Notes: generated from the letters alone by a model not told the origin. A DNA stretch of 64,000 nt from Diaporthe sp. PMI_573 (GCA_021399435.1 JAJTUP010000002.1:2728001-2792000); one strand, 5' to 3'. Positions 1 to 11,557 are shown, counted from the first letter of the stretch. Translations and numbers: made by a program.

Positions 1-5
1 TCTAT

Positions 6-1038
6 CTACCTATTCATGGCCTGGGTCAATGCTAATCTCTTGCTGAAGGGGCTCAAACTGCGCTCCCGCGGTGGCTCAGGTTCTGGTGGAGGACCTCTAT
101 GTCTACCAGGGCCCTCGTCCCGATCCCTGTACTCCCTGTGCTCCCTGTAGCGACCTTCCTCTGGACGACGCCGATCTCTTGGATCCGATCGACCCGGTGA
201 CCGTGAGTCGTACCTCTGCTGTCGTCTTGGCGCTGGTTTCTCATCGTCGGAAACAGAAGGGCGACGGTTCTGAGGCATATGCGGGCGTGTCTCTGTCTCG
301 GGAGAGTCGCCACGAGGTCCTCGGCGCGAATGAGGACGTTCACGAGGTTCAGGGGATTCATAGTGCCGACCAGGATGTTGACGGTATTGTGCATCTGGAG
401 TGAGGGAGCGTCTGCGACTGCCGTCACTGACAGAGCCGAAGGACCTGCTCCGCCCCGGCCGCCGCGAGGGTGGCGAAAAGTCCTGATCTCGGCGAGGTGA
501 TGGCGATGCTCGCCTTGGTGGGGGCGGTGACTTGGAAGACCCTGTGGAGATGGAGGAGACCGAATCCACGGAGCTGGAGCGTTGGCGTTTGGATCCGGGC
601 TCCCGTCCGCTGGGTTCATGGCCGTCGTCTAGCTCCCGCTTGCGAGCTCTTTCAACCTCCTTTCTTGCCAATTCCTCGTCCGCGACACCCTTCCTGATGT
701 GGGATTAGCAGAGTCCATAATGAAAAGGAAGGAGAGGGGAGAGAATGGAAGTTCAGAGGCATACTTCCGCGTAGCATCATCGGGCGTGTCGTTGGTGAGC
801 TTGGGAACAAGCTTAGGGTTGAGCAGCTGCTGGGTACGAGACGGCCTAGGGTTATAGGGCCGTTCCTGAAGTTGGACCTTGCATTCGTACGAGTAGTGGC
901 GTGCTGAGACAGTCAGCCTTGTGAAGATAGGCAGAAGTAAGGAAGCAAGGCAGACATATCTCGTTTCAAACACTTCTGACATTGGACATTGGCTGGTGTA
1001 GGCTTCCTTGGGCCCCCACGGCCTCTGTACGAGTGCAT
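6..1038 (-). CDS. ZCCHC10-like zinc-knuckle protein with SR-like tail
   Basis: Three exons are inferred: 1038-960, 900-765 and 693-6, giving 300 residues. The ATG at 1038 opens an Arg/Gly-rich leader, followed by a CCHC zinc knuckle at residues 20-33 (C20, C23, H28, C33) and a conserved block containing RPSRTQQL and NPKLVPKL, as in ZCCHC10-type nuclear proteins. The remaining 200 residues are basic and rich in Arg-Ser/Ser-Pro pairs, typical of RNA-processing factors. The role in RNA metabolism is inferred from family resemblance only. Intron 2 (764-694) is canonical GT-AG with a CTAAT branch site. Intron 1 (959-901) appears to be AT-AC: only that junction gives the correct four-residue spacing between C23 and H28. 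The stop codon is TAG at 8-6. Confidence 0.8.
901..959 (-). other. Candidate AT-AC intron (U2-type) in the zinc-knuckle gene
   Basis: Read on the minus strand, the exon ends in CGA G. The intron begins ATATGTCT and ends CTCAGCAC, and the next exon starts GCCACTAC. Joining gives Arg-Gly-His-Tyr, which completes the CX2CX4HX4C knuckle. A CTGAC branch site lies 12 nt before the intron end. The donor resembles fungal GTATGT with G1 changed to A, and the terminal C is the matching change known for U2-type AT-AC introns. The available GT-AG alternatives either shift the frame (GTCTGC to CTCAG) or insert seven residues into the finger (GTCTGC to CACAAG). Confidence 0.7.
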
Positions 1039-2496
1039 TTCCGACGATCGCTCAGGGTCGTGTGTGCGTGAGTGCGTGTGGGCGAGTGTGTATGAGTACT
1101 GGAAGGAGGATGGAGGCAGAGTGAGACAGTGCAGGTAATTGATTGAGGCTGTGGACTGCCGCTTTTGTGAGTGGCAGGTTATGTACAAGCCTCATTTGGC
1201 TGACGGTGGCCAGATTCGGTCAGTCGGTCAATCAATCACCTTGATCGATACGAAGTGATTGACTTGATGAGATGAGCCTCAGTCCTCTGTCCCAGGCTGA
1301 CGAAAACGTCACGTGGCGGGGGGGGGGGAGTGCTGACTAACGGCCGGACCGCGTCGAGAGTGGCCCGCGTCGAGAGTGGTTGGTACTTGTGTTAGGTACT
1401 CCGCAGTGGCAGCAGCAAGGACGAGTACGGGCTGTTAGCGGAGGATGACCCGCCCTGGACCTGGACCGTGGCCCTGCCCCTGCCAACTAGCTCCCTTTTC
1501 GGAGTGCAAAAGAGCGGGAGGTAATGGTGGTACTCAAGTACTCATCCCACAGCACCCGTCTGTCAAGTCGAGGCCCAATCCAATCCAGCCAGTCTGAACT
1601 AACTTTCTGCCGAGATTGAGAGCCTCTCGCTGAAGCTATTCACAATCCTTTTCTTTCCCACTCGCGGACGACGAGAAAAGGGATGGGACAATAGCCACTG
1701 TCCCTCAGCTGTCCTTTTTTCCCCTTTCCCCCCAACTCCCACTCATCGACCAACCGTCGACGAACCGCGGAAGTGTCAGCGCCGCTCCCGTCCGTCAGAT
1801 TCTTGTATTCTTCCAGGACGACCGACATCCTCCCGCACAGCTCCCGCCGCCCATCACCACAACCTACCTGTACCTGAGGGCACGGCCGTTCAGCTCCCAG
1901 TACCAACCCGAGTCTGCAAGGTACCTTGGCTGGCAGAGCTGGCCACACTGAGCCTCTGCCTCTCGGAGCGCCTCGTCCACCACTCCCCAGCGTCTTGGTG
2001 TGACCGCATTTCCATCCTCTGGGCATCGATCGCATCACTCCCCATCCTCACCTCTCCCGCCTTGTCGGCAAGCCTGCAGCCTGCCCTACGGCCCCCGCCT
2101 CACAGCCGAATCTGTCGCCTTGCATTTTTTGGCCTCGCGACTACGGCATATCTGTGCCACCTCCACCGCACGAAAGGCGCCCAAGGCTACCCTTTCCGTC
2201 CCCTGACCGACCGAGGATAAATTCCTGGGCAGGCCAGTTGACCGTCTATCCAACAGACCAAACCCACCAAGAAATGAAAATCGACTCTCGACAATGAGCA
2301 ACTGCACATTCTTCTCGATCCGGACCGCTCTGATCCATTTTGTTTCTTAGATTTCTGAACCGCCCATCCTTGGAGTTCATTCCTTGAGTGCGACTGAACT
2401 TTGCGCATCTGGACGACCACGCTCTCTTGCTTGGGGGTACCAGCTTTCTCTCCGACCTTCGCGACTAGGTTCTACTAAATACCCTTCCAAGCGCCT
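1039..2496. other. Divergent intergenic/promoter region
   Basis: This region separates two divergently transcribed genes and has no convincing coding sequence. It contains a G11 run at 1318-1328, a tandem 15-bp duplication at 1349-1363 and 1365-1379 (ccgcgtcgagagtgg), and, from about 1700 to 2480, a pyrimidine-rich stretch likely to be promoter and 5' leader of the R3H/SUZ gene. Short open frames here have no recognisable homology. Confidence 0.6.
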
Positions 2497-5141
2497 ATGG
2501 CAGCTGTACGAACGACTATGACTGACGTCAAGAAACTTTCGTTCGCCAAGGTCAGTTCTCATGGCACTGACGTCTCCTCCTCCGCCTCAACTGACACTGA
2601 ACTGCCAAAGGTTCTTGCCTCGGCGCCGACAGAAGAGAAATCGATATCGTCCTCGACTAGGGATGCCGCCTCGCACCCTGTAACCGAGTCCCAGTTGCCG
2701 ACATCGCCCAAAGTAGCAAGCGAGAGCGTGGGAGGGGACCCGGTCGTGGCCAATGGCGCCCAAACACTCAACAAATTTACAGCGACGGGGGTCGATGATG
2801 GCTTTGACCAAAACAAACTTGTTGATGGACTGGACAATCTGAAGATCGAGCCTTCGGCTCCTAGCCTTGTGATCAACGGCATCAATTCCGCCTCAACCGG
2901 GCCATCGTCAAAGGCTCAGAGCCCCTCGGATGAAGTCTCGCAGAAGGCGGATTCGAGCTCGGAGCTGGGCACCAAGCCCCCCAGCCTGGATGGCAAGAGC
3001 ATCACGTCGGGAACGACTTTCAACGCGTTGGACGAGAAGGAATCGCTGCGGCCTGACGACAGCGCGAGTGTGATGGCAGCTGATCAGGACGACGACGTCT
3101 TCTCTATCCGAGGGTCCCTCATAGCTGGCTCTCGCATGGGCTCTGAGGTGGCTGCCCGTGTCTACCGCATCCAGCTGGGTGACATGCCCCCACGCAGTGT
3201 TGCTCCCCAGCATGTCATCGTCGAGTCTGGCAACCGCGCAGTCACGGCGCCACAGTCTGTTTCTATGGAGCAACAGCCCGTGACGGATGCGAAGATTGCT
3301 CTCGTGGGCGCCACGTCTGCGCCTAACGGAATGTATGGACAGAATCCTGACGAGAAGCTCCTCGAGGCAATGCAATCGCAGAAAGACCGCTTCTTCCTCT
3401 TGAAGCTGGAAGAGATGGTCATAGAGTTTGTGCAGGATTCGAAGTGAGTTGAGGCCCTGGAGTTTGCCCTGTCACGGTCTGTTTTGCTAATGACCCGATC
3501 AGAGAGCCTTTCATGGACTTGCCTCCATCCAATTCCTTCTGCAGAATGTTGACCCACAAACTGGCTGATTACTATCACATGACACACTCGTTCGAGGCTG
3601 GCGCCGGAGCTGTCCGCATTTTCAGAACCCCCTTCTGTAGGGTACCGCCTTCATTGGCCAGCATAGCGCAAAGCGCCCCTGCTGCAAGCACTCCTCCGCC
3701 AATGGTAATGCCGAAGAAAATCATGCGGCGTGGAGAAGAAGGGGAGTTCGGCCCCGGAAGCGCTGGGCCCTCGAAGCCAACTTCGGAGACTGGAAGCGAC
3801 TCCAAGGATAAGCAATCCGCAAAAGAAAAGTGAGCCTGACAAAAGAACTCCTCGCGAGCAATGAAAGGCTGACATGATGTGCCAGGATGTCGAGAGAAGA
3901 GAGGGAGGAAGCTTACAACAAGGCGCGGGAGAGGATTTTTGGAGCAGCATCCACGGAGATCTCCACTCCAGGTATGGACAGACGGCCTCTGGTTCCAGTG
4001 TTCCAGTGTCTTGATAATGCTGACAATCATTCAGAGAACGACGATAGCACCGGGGTTTCTCGCGCCAGCTCCGTATCAATGCGAGACAGGATCAGCGGCG
4101 CAAAGAAGGCGAAGAAGAGGAGGGATTCTGACACCTTTGACACTCGGTCTAACTACATCGCTTACGCTCCTGCATACGGACACCCTCACCAGGCAACATG
4201 GGCTCAGCCTCATTACATGCCAGCAGGTGCCCAAATCAACGGCCCAGTACAGCAACAAGCTTTTCCGCCTGCGGTTCCAAACATGTACGGTGCACCGAAT
4301 CAGCAGTTTCCTCCCATGGTGCCGGCGAATGGTTATGGCCCGCCATATAACAATATGTCGAACGTAAGTCATGGCGCAACACCTGTGGGTTGGCTTTCTT
4401 GATACGAAAGATATATGCTGACAATCGCCTCGAAAGTATGCCCAGCCTCCCGGCCCACCGCGTTATCAACCACCGGTGAATCAGATGCCTCCCGCACCAT
4501 ATGGACCACCTATGCAAGGTCCACCTCAACCTCAGGGCGGATGGCAGCAACCCCCCAGCTTCAACTCGAGCCCTTACCAATCTCGGGCCACGCCAGTAGC
4601 TCCAAACGGGATACCCTACGCTTATGGCGCCCTCCCAGCCAATGTCAATCCCAGTGACCCAAAGAGCCAGCACCCCATCCCTGGCAGCTTCAACCGTCAC
4701 GCCTTCAATCCCAAGACACAGTCTTTTGTGCCCGGCAATGGGATGGGACCAATGCAGCCGCCTCCTGGGCCGTATAGTGGCTATGGACCACCTCAGCAGG
4801 GTAGCCCCCAGATCACGCCTCCTCACCTCCACTACCCGAGCTACCAGGCAGGTCCGCCCATGGGTCAGCCTCCGTACGGCAACGCAAATGGGTACAACAT
4901 GATGCGTCAGGGATCTAACAACTCCCTCCCTGCCTATCATGGCCCGCCGCCCAACGTGCAGCACCCACACGCCCCTCACGTCCCTCACCAGCTGCCTCCT
5001 CACCCGCCAGCGCAGGGACTGCCTCACATACCCAGCAAGCCCCCTATGCCACAGGGCTTGCCCATGGCTCATGGCCAACCATATAGCAATCTGCCAACCT
5101 ATGGCAATCCTGCGTCGCTGCCGCAGAAACCCACCACCTAG
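2497..5141 (+). CDS. R3H and SUZ domain RNA-binding protein
   Basis: Five exons are inferred: 2497-3443, 3503-3829, 3886-3971, 4035-4363 and 4437-5141, giving 797 residues. The N-terminal 280 residues are Ser/Thr-rich and low in complexity. An R3H domain follows around residues 285-345, with the hallmark Arg and His in SFCRMLTHKLADYYHMTH; this domain binds single-stranded nucleic acid. Next comes a SUZ-like region (KIMRRGEE...GPSKP, then SREEREEAYNKARERIFG). The C-terminal half is Pro/Gln/Tyr/Gly-rich and probably disordered. The arrangement matches fungal R3H-SUZ proteins related to yeast Rbs1 and animal R3HDM proteins, which associate with mRNA. The third intron (3972-4034) is 63 nt, a multiple of three with no in-frame stop. 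Branch sites of GCTAAT/CTGAC type precede each acceptor. Confidence 0.88.
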
Positions 5142-5911
5142 GACTTTGTAGCATCAGGATGGTGTTCACGGATGACAATTATCATGACGGCGTCACGGGA
5201 TATTCTGGAAGCATACAGGCGTTCAAGGAGGGTCTTCTGGTCTTGAAAGATCACCACCATCATCATCATTTGAGAAATTGCCAGCGTTCAGGAGTTCGTT
5301 GTCTTTTCGACCTCGCCGGACAAAAATGTTGCACTTGCTAGAAAGACTGATGATGGCTCTCTACTACTACTACTACTACTACACATAGAACAAACCCTTA
5401 ATGCGATACAGTTTTCATTCCCCCCCCCCCCATGGGTAAAGTGCACTTACAACGCATACTTCAGTGTAATCTTTTGTCATGGAGCCTGTATCACTTCTAT
5501 GCCCCATCGCCAGATATATTTGTGCCCATAGATTCAGTGTCCGGAGAATTAGATCTTTTTCCCGCAATACCGACGACGATCTAATCCCGCCTCTGAACGC
5601 CAAATCTTGGGAGACATCACTTTTGGATTGTAAACAAAGCCAGTGTTTTCTCTCCAAACCCCTGCTACACCCTCTCTTGCGCTTGATCCCGCTGTCGGGA
5701 ATCGGTAAGACCTGGGTCATCTCATTCCTCATGCTTCGTCCATCTTTACGACTGTGCCCCTCGATAGTCCGGTCCACCCCTAGAAGGCGGGGTACTAGCA
5801 CTAATTAATGTTGTGCTCGTGTCTCCTGACTTGGATCTACCTGACCCGTAAGGTCCATCCCTATCCGCCTTCGACATCGGAGGTATTGACAAAAGCCATC
5901 AGAGACGGCTC
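5142..5911. other. Convergent 3' intergenic region
   Basis: This lies between the 3' ends of the R3H/SUZ and eIF3f genes and presumably holds both 3' UTRs. It contains a short CAC/CAT repeat near 5250, a (CTA)7 microsatellite at 5361-5382 and a C12 run at 5420-5431. No supported gene was found; a 128-codon open frame on the minus strand (5415-5801) has no recognisable features. Confidence 0.6.
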
Positions 5912-7110
5912 CTACTCGCCGTTCTCACGCGGCTCGCGGGGCTCCCTGGGCTCACGCTGCTGGCCGCCGCCCCTGCCTCCGCGGCCACCTCGCTTGCCAC
6001 CCCTGCCTCCGCGCTCGCCGCGCTCGCCCTTGCCGTCCTCGCCCTCCTTGGGGGGAGCACCTTCCTTGTGCTCCATGGTGAGGGCGCTCGTGGCGAGGCG
6101 CTGCGACAGGTCGATCTGGGTGCGGATGGTGTTGGCCAGGTAGCTCACCATGAGGACGTCCTGGATGTGGTTGTTGAAGTCGTGCTCGATGGACTCGGGG
6201 GCGACCTTGGGGGCCAGCGAGAGGTTGTTCATCATGTACTGGCCCAGGGCCTGGTTGGGGTCGCGCTCCTCGTCGAGGATCTCGCCGACGTAGCCGGAGC
6301 TGCGCTCCAGCAGGTCCTCGGTCTGGGCGATGGTGGTGGCGAGGGCCTCGATGTCCGGGACGAGCGGGGCCTGGCGCGACTCGTTGTTGGCGGCGGCGGC
6401 GATGGACTCGAGGGCAGCGCGGTCGGCGTCGCCCTGGGACAGCTTGTGGGGCACCTCGATGAACAGGCACGACTCGGCCGCGCGGTCGGGGTTGACGGCG
6501 GCCGGGGCGGAGATGTAGGCGTGGGTCTCGATGTCCTTGCCCGGCTCGGTAGAGATGGTCAGGTGGACGGCGGGGTGAGGGAAGGTGCCGGTCTCGGGGG
6601 AGGCGAAGAAGTTCTGGATGAGGGCGGAGAAGCTGTTGAGCTCGAGGCTGGTGGCGTACCAGCCCAGCAGCGTCTCGCGGGGGCTGGCCTTGAGAGACAG
6701 CTGCAGCATGGTGCGCTGGTACTCAACGTCGACCTCGACCTGCTCCTCATTCTCGACGTGGGGGATGGCGAAGGTGTTGCGCACCTCGACCTCGGTGCCA
6801 TCCTCGGACCGCACGCCTATCAGAGCGCCAATGACGCGGGGCTGGGGTGCGTCTGGCGAGTTGTCTTCTGGGGCAGTGTCGTCGCGGCGGATGGCATGGT
6901 CGAGAATGGAGAGGATTGCCTAGAGAGCGGGGGGGAAAGAAGAGATCAGAGCCTGGACAACGAGCCATAGGCGGCAGAGAACAGCAATATGGGGTTGCTT
7001 ACTTGTGGCTGGATGTTGACTGTCATGGGGGAGATATTTGTGTTGAAGCCTGGGCCAGCGGGGGCAATAGGCCGGGCCAGGTGGAGGAACTCCTCTGAAT
7101 CAATCGCCAT
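5912..7110 (-). CDS. eIF3f: Translation initiation factor eIF3 subunit F
   Basis: Two exons, 7110-7003 and 6919-5912, encode 371 residues. The protein begins [15 protein letters not shown] and continues with an MPN-domain core, including [28 protein letters not shown] and [19 protein letters not shown], then [13 protein letters not shown]. The metal-binding JAMM residues of active MPN+ proteases are not apparent, as expected for eIF3f, a structural subunit of the eIF3 scaffold that promotes 43S pre-initiation complex assembly in the cytoplasm. The helical C-terminal part ends in an Arg-Gly-Gly-rich tail of about 40 residues ([15 protein letters not shown] and following), which may bind RNA. 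The 83-nt intron (7002-6920) is phase 0. The gene shares its 5' region with UTP25, transcribed the other way. Confidence 0.95.
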
Positions 7111-7582
7111 CTTTGGAGCCGGCGTGTCGCGCTGTTCTGCAAAGGCGGAGAGGACGGTAAAATGAGGTCGGGGGAGTCGGCGGGAAGCTGAGGCTGGAGG
7201 GGGAGATGGTTGTTTGTGTAGAACCCCACGGTGGTGTGTAGGGACCTTGTTGCATGCAAAATTCCGCCCGGTTTTGCTCTCACCTTTGATCCGTCGTGTC
7301 AAATTGTGGGGTCCTCTCTGGTTTGTGTGCGCTAATCGGGATGCCCAGACGGGGGGTACAGCACGGTTACCTCCACCAAGGAGCGAACATCGCTGGGGGC
7401 CAAGTGCCTCGCAGGTAGCAGCCTGATAAGATAACGATTTTATTTTCAGGAACCGTGTGAGAGCATCCAAGTTTCGATCAACTTATATCTTTCAAGATTT
7501 TAATTTTCGGCGGCTTTTCTTTGTTTTGCCTCACCCATTTCCTCGATCGAAATCCACATATCTGCACCCTCGCATCAGCACC
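7111..7582. promoter_or_regulatory. Shared divergent promoter of eIF3f and UTP25
   Basis: Only 472 bp separate the two start codons, so both genes must draw regulatory sites from this interval. Both products act in translation or ribosome assembly, which makes coordinated expression plausible (inference). The UTP25 side is T-rich with pyrimidine stretches near 7500-7560, typical of fungal transcription start regions. No specific factor site was identified. Confidence 0.55.
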
Positions 7583-9871
7583 ATGGCTCCAGGGGGCCGG
7601 GCTGGCTTCCGTGGAGGTTCAAGAGGTCGAGGGGCGCCCAGAGGAGGCGGCAGGGGAAGAGGCAGAGGCAGAGGGGGCAGAGGGGACAGAGGGGGCAGAG
7701 GGGGCAGAGGAGGTGCGTCACAATCACGAGCGCCAAAGTTCGAAAATGCTCGAGTAGAATATAGGTGAGGAATCCCCGCCAGTTCGGTGGAAAACAAGGT
7801 CGACAATCCTCGTTCTGAGAAATGCTAATGCAAGTACAGCGACTCCGAAGATGAGTCTGACCGGGAGGAGTCAGATATCGAGGAAGTCGACGAGGATGTT
7901 GAGGACGCCTCAGATGATGAGGCCGATAGCAAAGTAGCTGCTCGGCCTTATATGGCCCTCATCAAGAGCTTGACAGAGGAGAGCGCTGCACCTCGCGCCA
8001 AGAGGAGAAAGCTGGACCATGAAACAGCCCAGCCAGAAGCGCCTAAGGGAAAGCCCGAGAATGAGCAGGTGGATGCCGATGCGGACAGAGGAGTAGAGGA
8101 CGTCGACTATGTGGAAGAGCCTGAGGAGGCCGCAGATGAAACTCCCGAAGAAGACGCCTTCGATCAGGACGACGAAGACGAGGTGGCGGACACCTCGGAT
8201 CCATTTCACGGCCATTTCAGTGCTCCCGACGAGGAAAGCATAGCGAGGAGGCTAAAGGCGATCGAGGAAGCGAAATGGGCCACCAAAAAGGTAGCGGCCA
8301 AGGGTACGAGAACAGTGCTCAGCGCACCCGAGACAGGCGACAAGAATGACGAGATTTCGGTGCCAGCCTCAATTTCAACCGCCTCAGATTTGCACCTGAA
8401 GCAAAAACTGGCCGATTCTATGAAGGAGAAGCGAAAGCTTGACGGCCTCGAACAGTCCCTTGCGCCGTACGTGTTCGGCTATCGGGACTTGCTCTTCTGT
8501 CAGAGGTCACTGAACAACGGCAAGAGTCTACGACGGCTGGCTTGTCTCCATGCGCTTAACCATGTCTTCAAGACCCGAGACAGGGTTATCAAAAACAATG
8601 CCAAGCTTGCTCACCAAAAGGACGGAGAGGAACTTGAGCTCCGCGATCAGGGCTTCACACGGCCAAAGGTCCTCATGATCCTCCCCACAAGGGAATCATG
8701 TTATAAGATGGTAGAGGTCATGGCAGCCCTCTGCCAACCCGAGACGCAGGAGAACAAAAAGAGGTTCGAGGACTCATTCCACGACAAGGAAGATCGGTTC
8801 TCGGGGGAGAAGTCGGCTGACTTCAGGGATCTCTTCGCCGGCAATGATGATGACATGTTCCGAATCGGCGTCAAATTCACCCGCAAGACCATCAAGTTTT
8901 TCGCCCAGTTCTACAACTCAGACATTCTTTTCGCCAGCCCGCTAGGTCTGAGGATGGCCATTGGCTCGGAAGATGGCAACAAGGTCGAGCACGACTTCCT
9001 GTCGTCTATCGAGGTCGTTATCATGGACCAGGCCGACTCTCTCCTGATGCAGAACTGGGAGCACGTCGAGTACATCTTCGAGCACCTCAACCTGCAGCCC
9101 AAGGATGACCACGGGTTTGACGTCAGCCGGGTGCGCAACTGGTACTTTGACAACCAGGCGCGTCACTTCCGCCAGACCCTGATCTTCTCGCAATTCAACA
9201 CGCCAGAGCTCTCCAAGCTGTTCCGGCTGCATTGCCAAAACTGGGCGGGCAAGGCACGCGTAGAGCCCGAGCACGCGGGCGTCATCGGCGAGCTGGGCGT
9301 CAAGACCAAGCAGACCTTCTCGCGCATCGACCCGCCGTCGGTCGGGGGCGAGCCCGAGGCGCGCTTCGACTACTTCATCAAGGCGGTCGTGCCCACCCTC
9401 GTCAAGCGGGCCAAGGATGCCACCGGCACCCTCATCTTCATCCCGTCCTACCTGGACTTTGTGCGCGTGCGCAACTACTTTGCAACGAACCAGGTGGTGG
9501 AGAGCCTGACGTTTGGGGCCATCTCCGAGTATGCCACGGTGCCCGAGGCGTCCCGGGCGCGGTCGCACTTCTTCGCAGGCCGGCACAAGGTGCTTCTCTA
9601 CTCGGAAAGGGCGCACCACTTCCGGCGGTACTTGCTCAAGGGCGTCCGCCGGGTCATCATGTACGGGCTCCCAGACAACCCGCTCTTCTACAAGGAGATC
9701 ACCGGGTCCCACCTGGCCAAGGCGGAGCAGGACCTGGTGATCGATCCTGGGCAGGGCACTGTGCGGGTCATGTTCTCCAAGTATGATGTGTTGAAGCTGG
9801 AGAGGGTTGTTGGGTCACAGAGGGTCGGCAAGATGATCCGCGAGAGAGGTGACACATTTGACTTTGTTTGA
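7583..9871 (+). CDS. UTP25: U3 snoRNP-associated rRNA processing protein UTP25
   Basis: Two exons, 7583-7764 and 7840-9871, encode 737 residues. The ATG at 7583 has a favourable CACCATGG context. The first exon encodes an Arg/Gly repeat tract, followed by an acidic Asp/Glu-rich region. The C-terminal two thirds match the UTP25 (DUF1253) family: [42 protein letters not shown], then [15 protein letters not shown], where the DEAD box is degenerate (DQAD). Later blocks include [30 protein letters not shown] and the ending [15 protein letters not shown]25 is a helicase-like but probably inactive component of the nucleolar small-subunit processome needed for 18S rRNA maturation. The 75-nt intron has a GCTAAT branch site. 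The mixture of RGG and acidic segments suggests a disordered N terminus. Confidence 0.95.
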
Positions 9872-10060
9872 GGAGTCTCTCTGTTCGGGCGGGTGTTTGG
9901 AGGTAGATGTGCATATCTCGCTCTCAGGTGACGCGATTTCTAGTATTTCACCGAAGGGGCAGACCCCTTGAAAACCTCCACATCAAATCCCAAGAGGTCT
10001 TGGTATCATTCCGCCCATGTTTTACAGTTCATGTGTAGCCCTCATAGCGACAGCCCGCTC

Positions 10061-10861
10061 TCAATCCAGTTCACTCGTCTCCTCTGCGGCATCACTACTG
10101 CGCCGCCGGCGTCTAACCTTTGGAGCGTCGATGTGGAACTTGTACAGACCGTCATGGACGGCCCGCTCCCTCTGGTCGCGGGCCAGGATGGACTCGCCCT
10201 CGCGCTCCTTAATCTCCTCGACGAGCGCGCGAAACTCGGCCTCGCCGTCCTTCCGGAAGGCCGTGAGCTTCTTGACGTTCATCCTGGTGATGTGCGAGCT
10301 GTCCCGCCCCAGCACCTCGTCGCGCGCCACCGTCGCGGCCGTCATGGCGAAGCGCATGTCGCGCTGCCCGTCTACCAGTTCCAGGATCGCGCTCGGGGCC
10401 TGGTCGTGGTTGTTCTTGGGCTCGGTGCGTAGCACGCGCGTGTAGCCGCCGGGCCGGTCGAGGTATCGCTCTCGAAGCTCGCCGAAGAGCTTGGGAAGTA
10501 GTGCGTCTGGTGTCTGTTCATTGGTGCCCTGGTCAGCTTAAAATCCCCACCGAAAACACAAATTATCTTGCGTTCCCTCAACTGTCCGCCCATCCGCCCA
10601 TCCGCCCGTGCGAGAGCTGGATGGCCTGGGGTGTTGGCAACCTACATAGAGGATACTCTGTGCCTCCCGCCTCGATGTCTCGTTGTTCCTCTTTGCCAGG
10701 GTGATGAGCTTATCCGCCATGCGCTGTGCCTCCTTGGCTTTGGGCCATGTTGTTTGTATCGACTCTTGCTTGACGAGGGAGGTGACCAGGTTGCGAAGGA
10801 GGGCTTGTCGGTGGGACGAGTTTCGGCCGAGGGTCCGGAATTTCATGTGGCCGCCTGCCAT
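10061..10861 (-). CDS. MRPL8: Mitochondrial large-subunit ribosomal protein bL17m
   Basis: Two exons, 10861-10646 and 10513-10061, encode 222 residues. The N terminus (MAGGHMKFRTLGRNSSHRQ, then LLRNLVTSLV and AKEAQRMADKLITLAK) is the classic bacterial L17 fold, as is DALLPKLFGELRERYLDRPGGYTRV after the junction. The protein is a structural component of the mitochondrial 54S ribosomal subunit. A long charged C-terminal extension (about 100 residues, ending RRRRRSSDAAEETSELD) is typical of mitochondrial versions. The 132-nt intron (10645-10514) is phase 0, with a GCTGACC branch site and AACAG acceptor. An extra AG seven bases downstream would shift the frame, so the upstream acceptor was chosen. 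The UTP25 stop codon lies only 189 bp away, convergently. Confidence 0.93.
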
Positions 10862-11557
10862 CTTTGCTGGGTGTTTGGAGGGATTGCTCCCTCACGATGA
10901 CGCCGTGGGCTCTTCGGTTCTCTCAGGCACTGCAGCGATGGCGAGAGCTGTGTTTTGTGGTCGTTGGAGGGCTGTTTGGCGGCGGGTTGTCAGGTCGGGT
11001 GTGGTGGATTGTCGATGGCCGCCGGTCGTCGATACCAACACGGAGGGTCGCGAATTTTCTGGCCGGCGCACCGGGAGCTGCAGGCGACCTGGGCCAACGG
11101 CCACCGAGTACCGCAGCACCGGGTACTGCCTTTTTAGATATCACCACTGATAGTACTCTACGATGAGAAATCTCAATTGGGATGACTTATGACGAGTTTT
11201 TGCATGTTGAAGACGTGGCAGATTTTGTAAAAAGTCTCTCGTTGGCGCATTTCGTATCGTCAAATGGCAGTGAAATAGTTTAGGAGTACTTCTTGGAGGG
11301 GTATCCTCCCTGCCAGCTTCACGGGCCAGGACTGACCTCATCCCCTGGAAATGCTCCTCTTGGAATCCGACCCTCGGCGGAACCAAGCCACTTCTTGGGC
11401 TTTACCTCACAACACAACATGAACTTCCGCAGCCTCATACTCTTTTCCTCATAGCCTGCTTCTCTCCTACGTCTCATTCTACCTCCAATTGATCTGACGG
11501 ACCACCCAAACGTACTTGCGACTTGGTCTCAACGCGGCACGAGCAACACCACCCGCC
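10862..11557. other. Divergent intergenic region between bL17m and MIC12
   Basis: Both neighbours encode mitochondrial proteins and are transcribed away from this 696-bp interval, so it probably carries both promoters. Short GC-rich open frames on both strands overlap each other and have no family signature. Nothing else is supported. Confidence 0.5.

Noticed and set aside
901..959. U12-type (minor spliceosome) classification of the AT-AC intron
   Set aside because: The donor lacks the ATATCCTT consensus, the branch site is CTGAC rather than TTCCTTAAC, and minor-spliceosome components are generally missing in this fungal class.
6068..6970. 300-codon plus-strand open frame rich in Val, Gly, Asp and Leu
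   Set aside because: It is antisense to eIF3f, which has clear family identity; the composition is what GC-rich third positions produce on the opposite strand.
8942..9712. 256-codon minus-strand open frame
   Set aside because: It is a shadow of UTP25, whose conserved blocks fall in the plus frame.
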